From positions 8,796 through 17,526 of the forward strand of contig JAHEMX010000014.1 in the NCBI GenBank assembly GCA_024643445.1: DNA of 8,731 nt. Reading direction: 5' to 3'. The translations under genes were made by a program, and so were the position numbers. The first letter of the stretch is position 1; each line of letters begins with the position of its first letter. The notes under the pieces are model-generated. The model searched no databases. It worked only from the letters and a program-made list of their open reading frames with translations, and was not told the origin of the DNA. The stretch comes from Desulfobulbaceae bacterium (GTDB lineage Bacteria; Desulfobacterota; Desulfobulbia; Desulfobulbales; Desulfocapsaceae). Below, piece by piece: positions 6,190-8,731 of the stretch.

Positions 6190-6609
6190 ATGCGCCTGCT
6201 GAAGTATCTCCGGCCTCTTATCATTTTGCTTTTCACCCTCACAGCGGGTAGTATATCGGTGGCTGCAGCGGCCGACACCAGTATTGTCGGTACCATAACA
6301 GCCATCGATAGAGAAAAGCGGGAACTGATCGTTTCCCCTGTTCACGCCGCACGTGCAACAGGGGAGACACCCTCTACCGCTCCTGTCCATGTCCGGCTGG
6401 AGTGGGACCCGGGTCCTCAGAGCCCGTTTGGTGGGCTTTTGCCGGGCTGCGCTGTCCAGGGCAACGATGTCAGGATTACCGGAATATATGATAGGAACAA
6501 GATTTTCCTGGCCGATACCATCCATGGCTGCGGGGCTGGTGATTTCAGCGATAACACCGGTGTCAGGTACCGCCTGAACCGGGCGCGGGGGGCCTGCGCC
6601 GCGCCGTAA
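6190..6609 (+). CDS. Small exported protein of unknown function
   Basis: This 139-residue protein is not recognised. Its N-terminus is a clear signal peptide: MRLLKYLR, a hydrophobic core at about 9-20, and likely cleavage after the alanines at 25-28. The mature part of about 110 residues is beta-rich, with SIVGTITAIDREKRELIV (31-48) and NDVRITGIYDRNKIFLADTI (92-111), the style of a small OB-fold or beta-barrel domain. There is a poorly conserved-looking loop at 50-66 and three cysteines (87, 114, 136) that could form a disulfide or bind a cofactor. The ATG lies 3 nt after the upstream stop, so translation is probably coupled; no strong Shine-Dalgarno is seen. The location and operon suggest it works with the membrane protein before it or the sensor kinase after it. 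Confidence 0.8.
   Translation: MRLLKYLRPLIILLFTLTAGSISVAAAADTSIVGTITAIDREKRELIVSPVHAARATGETPSTAPVHVRLEWDPGPQSPFGGLLPGCAVQGNDVRITGIYDRNKIFLADTIHGCGAGDFSDNTGVRYRLNRARGACAAP
6331..6368 (+). repeat. Long hairpin inside the small exported protein gene
   Basis: A 12-bp stem (6331-6342 with 6357-6368, one G-U pair, core TCCCCTGTT/AACAGGGGA) is extended inward by CACG/CGTG across a one-base bulge, leaving a 5-nt loop. It lies wholly within coding sequence, over the codons of the loop at residues 48-60, which joins two predicted beta strands. There is no T-run, so it is not a terminator. It could pause ribosomes or protect mRNA, or be the trace of a small insertion. Confidence 0.5.
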
Positions 6610-6620
6610 TTTCTTTTTCT
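6582..6620 (+). terminator. Weak terminator-like hairpin before the kinase gene
   Basis: A 7-bp all-GC stem, GGCGCGG (6582-6588) with CCGCGCC (6599-6605), has a 10-nt loop and is followed by GTAATTTCTTTTTCT. It covers the last codons of the small exported protein gene and ends 10 nt before the kinase ATG. It may act as a leaky terminator, lowering kinase and regulator levels relative to the first two genes. The loop is long and the T-run is broken, so strength is uncertain. Confidence 0.4.
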
Positions 6621-6630
6621 CATCAGCACT

Positions 6631-8181
6631 ATGAGTTTGAATCCCTCATGGAAGAGCAATCTCGTCCTCTTTCTTGTCCTTATCCTTCTGGTGTCAGGCT
6701 ATTTTTTCCTTCAGCTGCAAAAAGCCTCCAGCCAGTTTTACAAAAACTCCCGGGAGCATTCCGAGGTCGTTGCCGGCGTTGTCGAGCTGACGATAAAAAC
6801 AGCGCTGACGAGCAGTGAAAGTCTTGAGACTATCTACCGCGGATTTTTGAAAAACAGTGCCCGGTTCCTTCTCTATCTGGAAGCGGTTGAGCCTTTTTCA
6901 GCCGCCGAACTTACCGCTTTTGCAGCAGAATCAGGGCTTGCCGGCATCACCATTATCAAGAAGCATTCTCCGTCTATCTCAGGCCCGTCCGACTGGCTGT
7001 CAGAGCCCCGCTGTTTTCAGCCCGACATGCTTATCTATCGGCAGGGTATGCAGACCTATCTGCTCACCCATTACCCTGATCAGATAGCCTCCGAAGCTGC
7101 CGACAGTGAATGCATAGTGGTTGGTATTGCTGCAAAAGGGCTTGATCGGATACGCAGTGACCTTTCCGTTGAACAGCTGTTAAGCGTGCTTAACAAGCAG
7201 CCGCGAATTGCCTACGTGACGCTCAAGCCCCTGCAAAATGATGACAAAGTGCAGCAAACGGTCAAGCTTCTCAAGGATAGCGACGGCCGCAGTGTTATCG
7301 AACACACTATCGATATTGGCGATAACCGCTTGATTGTCGCACTGGAAGCAGCCCATTTTGAGAAACGGATTATCCAGATGCGCAAGGAACTCGGATTCTT
7401 TGTCCTGTTTCTTTTTGTCATTGGCCTTTTCACTTCCTGGTGGCTCTATCGGTCCCAGAGGAATCGCCTGGAACAGGCCCGTGAATTTGAGCGGCAACTC
7501 GCCAAGCAGCACGAGGAGGCTGCGCTGGGTCGGGCTTCCTCGACGATTACCCACGAACTGAGAAATCCGCTCAATGCCATCAGTATAGGGTTGCAGCGGT
7601 TGCAGTATGAAGCCGACGAGCTGAGCTCGGAACATCGCCAGCTCCTGACGGGCATGCGCGAGGCGGTGGCCCGCAGCAATAATGTGATCAACCGTTTGCG
7701 CCAGTATATTCATGATTTCAGAATAGAGACGGACCTGGTCAATGTCGGCGAACTCATTAAAGGCGTAATTGATCTGTACCGTAAGGATTTTGCCGATCAT
7801 AAGATTGCCCTTGATCTGGAAATTGGCAGTGTTTTATCGATCCATGGTGATCACGATCTGCTCGGTCAGCTCTTTGAGAATCTTGTTCGCAATGCACTTG
7901 AAGCCCAGCCGGCAGGAGGCTTTTTAAAAATAGTCACCGAACCCCGGCCCGACTTTCTCAGCGTGAGCCTGACTAACGGGGGAGAGGGGGTGAGCGAACA
8001 GCAGCGGGCACAGCTTTTTGATCCCTATTTCACCACGAAGGCCAAGGGGACCGGGCTTGGGCTGGCAATCAGCAGGAAAATAGTCGAAGCGCATGGCGGA
8101 ACCATCGACTTCAATGATACCGTTTCTGAAAAAGAATTTTCCCTGGTTATCCTGTTGCCGATGACACCGGGCCAACCATGA
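6631..8181 (+). CDS. Membrane-bound sensor histidine kinase (NtrB-like core)
   Basis: This 516-residue kinase senses an envelope or periplasmic signal and phosphorylates its partner regulator. Transmembrane helix 1 is at about 10-29 and helix 2 at about 254-272, enclosing a periplasmic sensor region of about 220 residues that is not recognised. No HAMP or cytoplasmic PAS domain is visible; a charged, probably coiled helix (273-298) leads straight to the H-box STITHELRNPLNA, with phospho-accepting His308. The ATPase domain has the N-box ENLVRNALEA (416-425), G1 NGGEGV (449-454), F-box FDPYFTTK (463-470) and G2 GTGLGLAIS (473-481). In G1 the usual adenine-contacting Asp appears to be Asn449. 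No Shine-Dalgarno precedes the ATG, and a terminator-like hairpin ends just before it, so expression may be low. The regulator gene follows after 39 nt. Confidence 0.95.
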   Translation: MSLNPSWKSNLVLFLVLILLVSGYFFLQLQKASSQFYKNSREHSEVVAGVVELTIKTALTSSESLETIYRGFLKNSARFLLYLEAVEPFSAAELTAFAAESGLAGITIIKKHSPSISGPSDWLSEPRCFQPDMLIYRQGMQTYLLTHYPDQIASEAADSECIVVGIAAKGLDRIRSDLSVEQLLSVLNKQPRIAYVTLKPLQNDDKVQQTVKLLKDSDGRSVIEHTIDIGDNRLIVALEAAHFEKRIIQMRKELGFFVLFLFVIGLFTSWWLYRSQRNRLEQAREFERQLAKQHEEAALGRASSTITHELRNPLNAISIGLQRLQYEADELSSEHRQLLTGMREAVARSNNVINRLRQYIHDFRIETDLVNVGELIKGVIDLYRKDFADHKIALDLEIGSVLSIHGDHDLLGQLFENLVRNALEAQPAGGFLKIVTEPRPDFLSVSLTNGGEGVSEQQRAQLFDPYFTTKAKGTGLGLAISRKIVEAHGGTIDFNDTVSEKEFSLVILLPMTPGQP

Positions 8182-8220
8182 TTTTTTTCGAAGTAATCGG
8201 CCACAGCCGCGGGAGCGAGA

Positions 8221-8731
8221 ATGCAGATATTAATCGTTGACGACGAACAGATGCAGCGTGACATGCTGGCGGGGTTTCTCGAGAGGCGGGGGTATGCGGT
8301 CCTGACCGCGTCCGGCGGCCGTGAAGCGCTGGAGATTTTTGAACAGGAGCCGGTTCAGCTCGTACTCATTGATCACCGGATGGAGGATATGAACGGTGAC
8401 GAGGTTCTCCGAAAGATGAGGGAACAGTCACCGTTGGTCCGGGCCATTATGATAACCGCCTATGCCAGTGTTGAAACAGCGGTGCGCGTGATGCAGCTCG
8501 GGGCGGATGATTTTCTTGAGAAACCGGTTGATCTGACCGAATTACTTGAAAAGATAGAAAAAATAGAAGTTGATGTGTCGGTGCTGGCAGAGGCCGATGA
8601 GCTTGAAGAGGTCGTCGAAAACCGTGCACTTCCGGTGGCGCTGATCGGTTCAAGCCGGGCCATGAAAGAGGTGATGTCGCTTGTCCATCGAGTCGCGCCG
8701 ACGGCATGGAATGTCCTGGTGACGGGAGAGA
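8221..8731 (+). CDS. NtrC-family response regulator, N-terminal part (3' end outside window)
   Basis: The first 170 codons are present. A complete receiver domain occupies about 1-120: acidic pocket Asp7-Asp8, phosphorylation site Asp51 in LIDHRMEDMNG, Thr79 in MITAYAS, and Lys101 in FLEKPVD. A short acidic linker (about 115-131) leads into ALIGSSRAMKEVMSLVHRVA (132-151), the typical entry to an AAA+ sigma-54 activator domain. VTGE at the window edge is the start of the Walker A loop. A C-terminal DNA-binding helix-turn-helix is expected outside the window. GGGAG lies 5 nt before the ATG. The neighbouring kinase is its evident partner. By family, it would activate sigma-54 promoters; a candidate lies at the head of this operon. 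Confidence 0.93.
   Translation, partial: MQILIVDDEQMQRDMLAGFLERRGYAVLTASGGREALEIFEQEPVQLVLIDHRMEDMNGDEVLRKMREQSPLVRAIMITAYASVETAVRVMQLGADDFLEKPVDLTELLEKIEKIEVDVSVLAEADELEEVVENRALPVALIGSSRAMKEVMSLVHRVAPTAWNVLVTGE

Overview
The window looks like a piece of a Gram-negative chromosome, most likely a sulfate-reducer-type deltaproteobacterium (Desulfobacterota). That placement is an inference from protein style: a DUF4405-like membrane protein, an NtrC-family two-component pair, and a polar amino-acid-type ABC importer beside a stand-alone AMP-forming acyl ligase. No rRNA, tRNA, CRISPR array or mobile element was seen. All large genes read cleanly, and base composition looks even and moderately GC-rich throughout.

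Left part (1-4958), all on the minus strand. In transcription order: an AMP-forming acyl-CoA/acyl-ACP synthetase-like ligase (GTG start at 4958), an ABC permease (3419-2604), a periplasmic solute-binding protein (2539-1703), a second ABC permease (1640-756), and the first 188 codons of an MFS transporter (566-1, running off the window). The ligase and first permease are 3 nt apart, so this is probably one operon. No ABC ATPase is visible. The binding-protein cistron is bracketed by two hairpins. The downstream one is a 16-bp perfect inverted repeat with T-runs on both strands and looks like a partial terminator or mRNA-stabilising element. The binding protein keeps the arginine that holds an alpha-carboxylate but appears to lack the aspartate that normally holds an alpha-amino group. 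Together with the ligase, this suggests that the imported compound may be a carboxylate that is activated after uptake.

Middle (4959-5310): a 352-nt divergent intergenic region. It holds a near-consensus sigma-54 (-24/-12) promoter pointing right, a 16-bp dyad about 130 bp upstream of the predicted start, and another inverted repeat. No convincing gene is seen there.

Right part (5311-8731), all on the plus strand: a three-helix DUF4405-like membrane protein with a duplicated C-terminal module, a small exported protein of unknown function, a membrane sensor histidine kinase, and the start of an NtrC-family response regulator whose AAA+ domain is cut by the window end. Topology places the C-terminal module of the first protein, the small protein and the kinase sensor domain all on the periplasmic side. 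A sigma-54 promoter at the head of an operon that encodes a sigma-54 activator suggests autoregulation. The four genes may form one envelope or redox sensing system.
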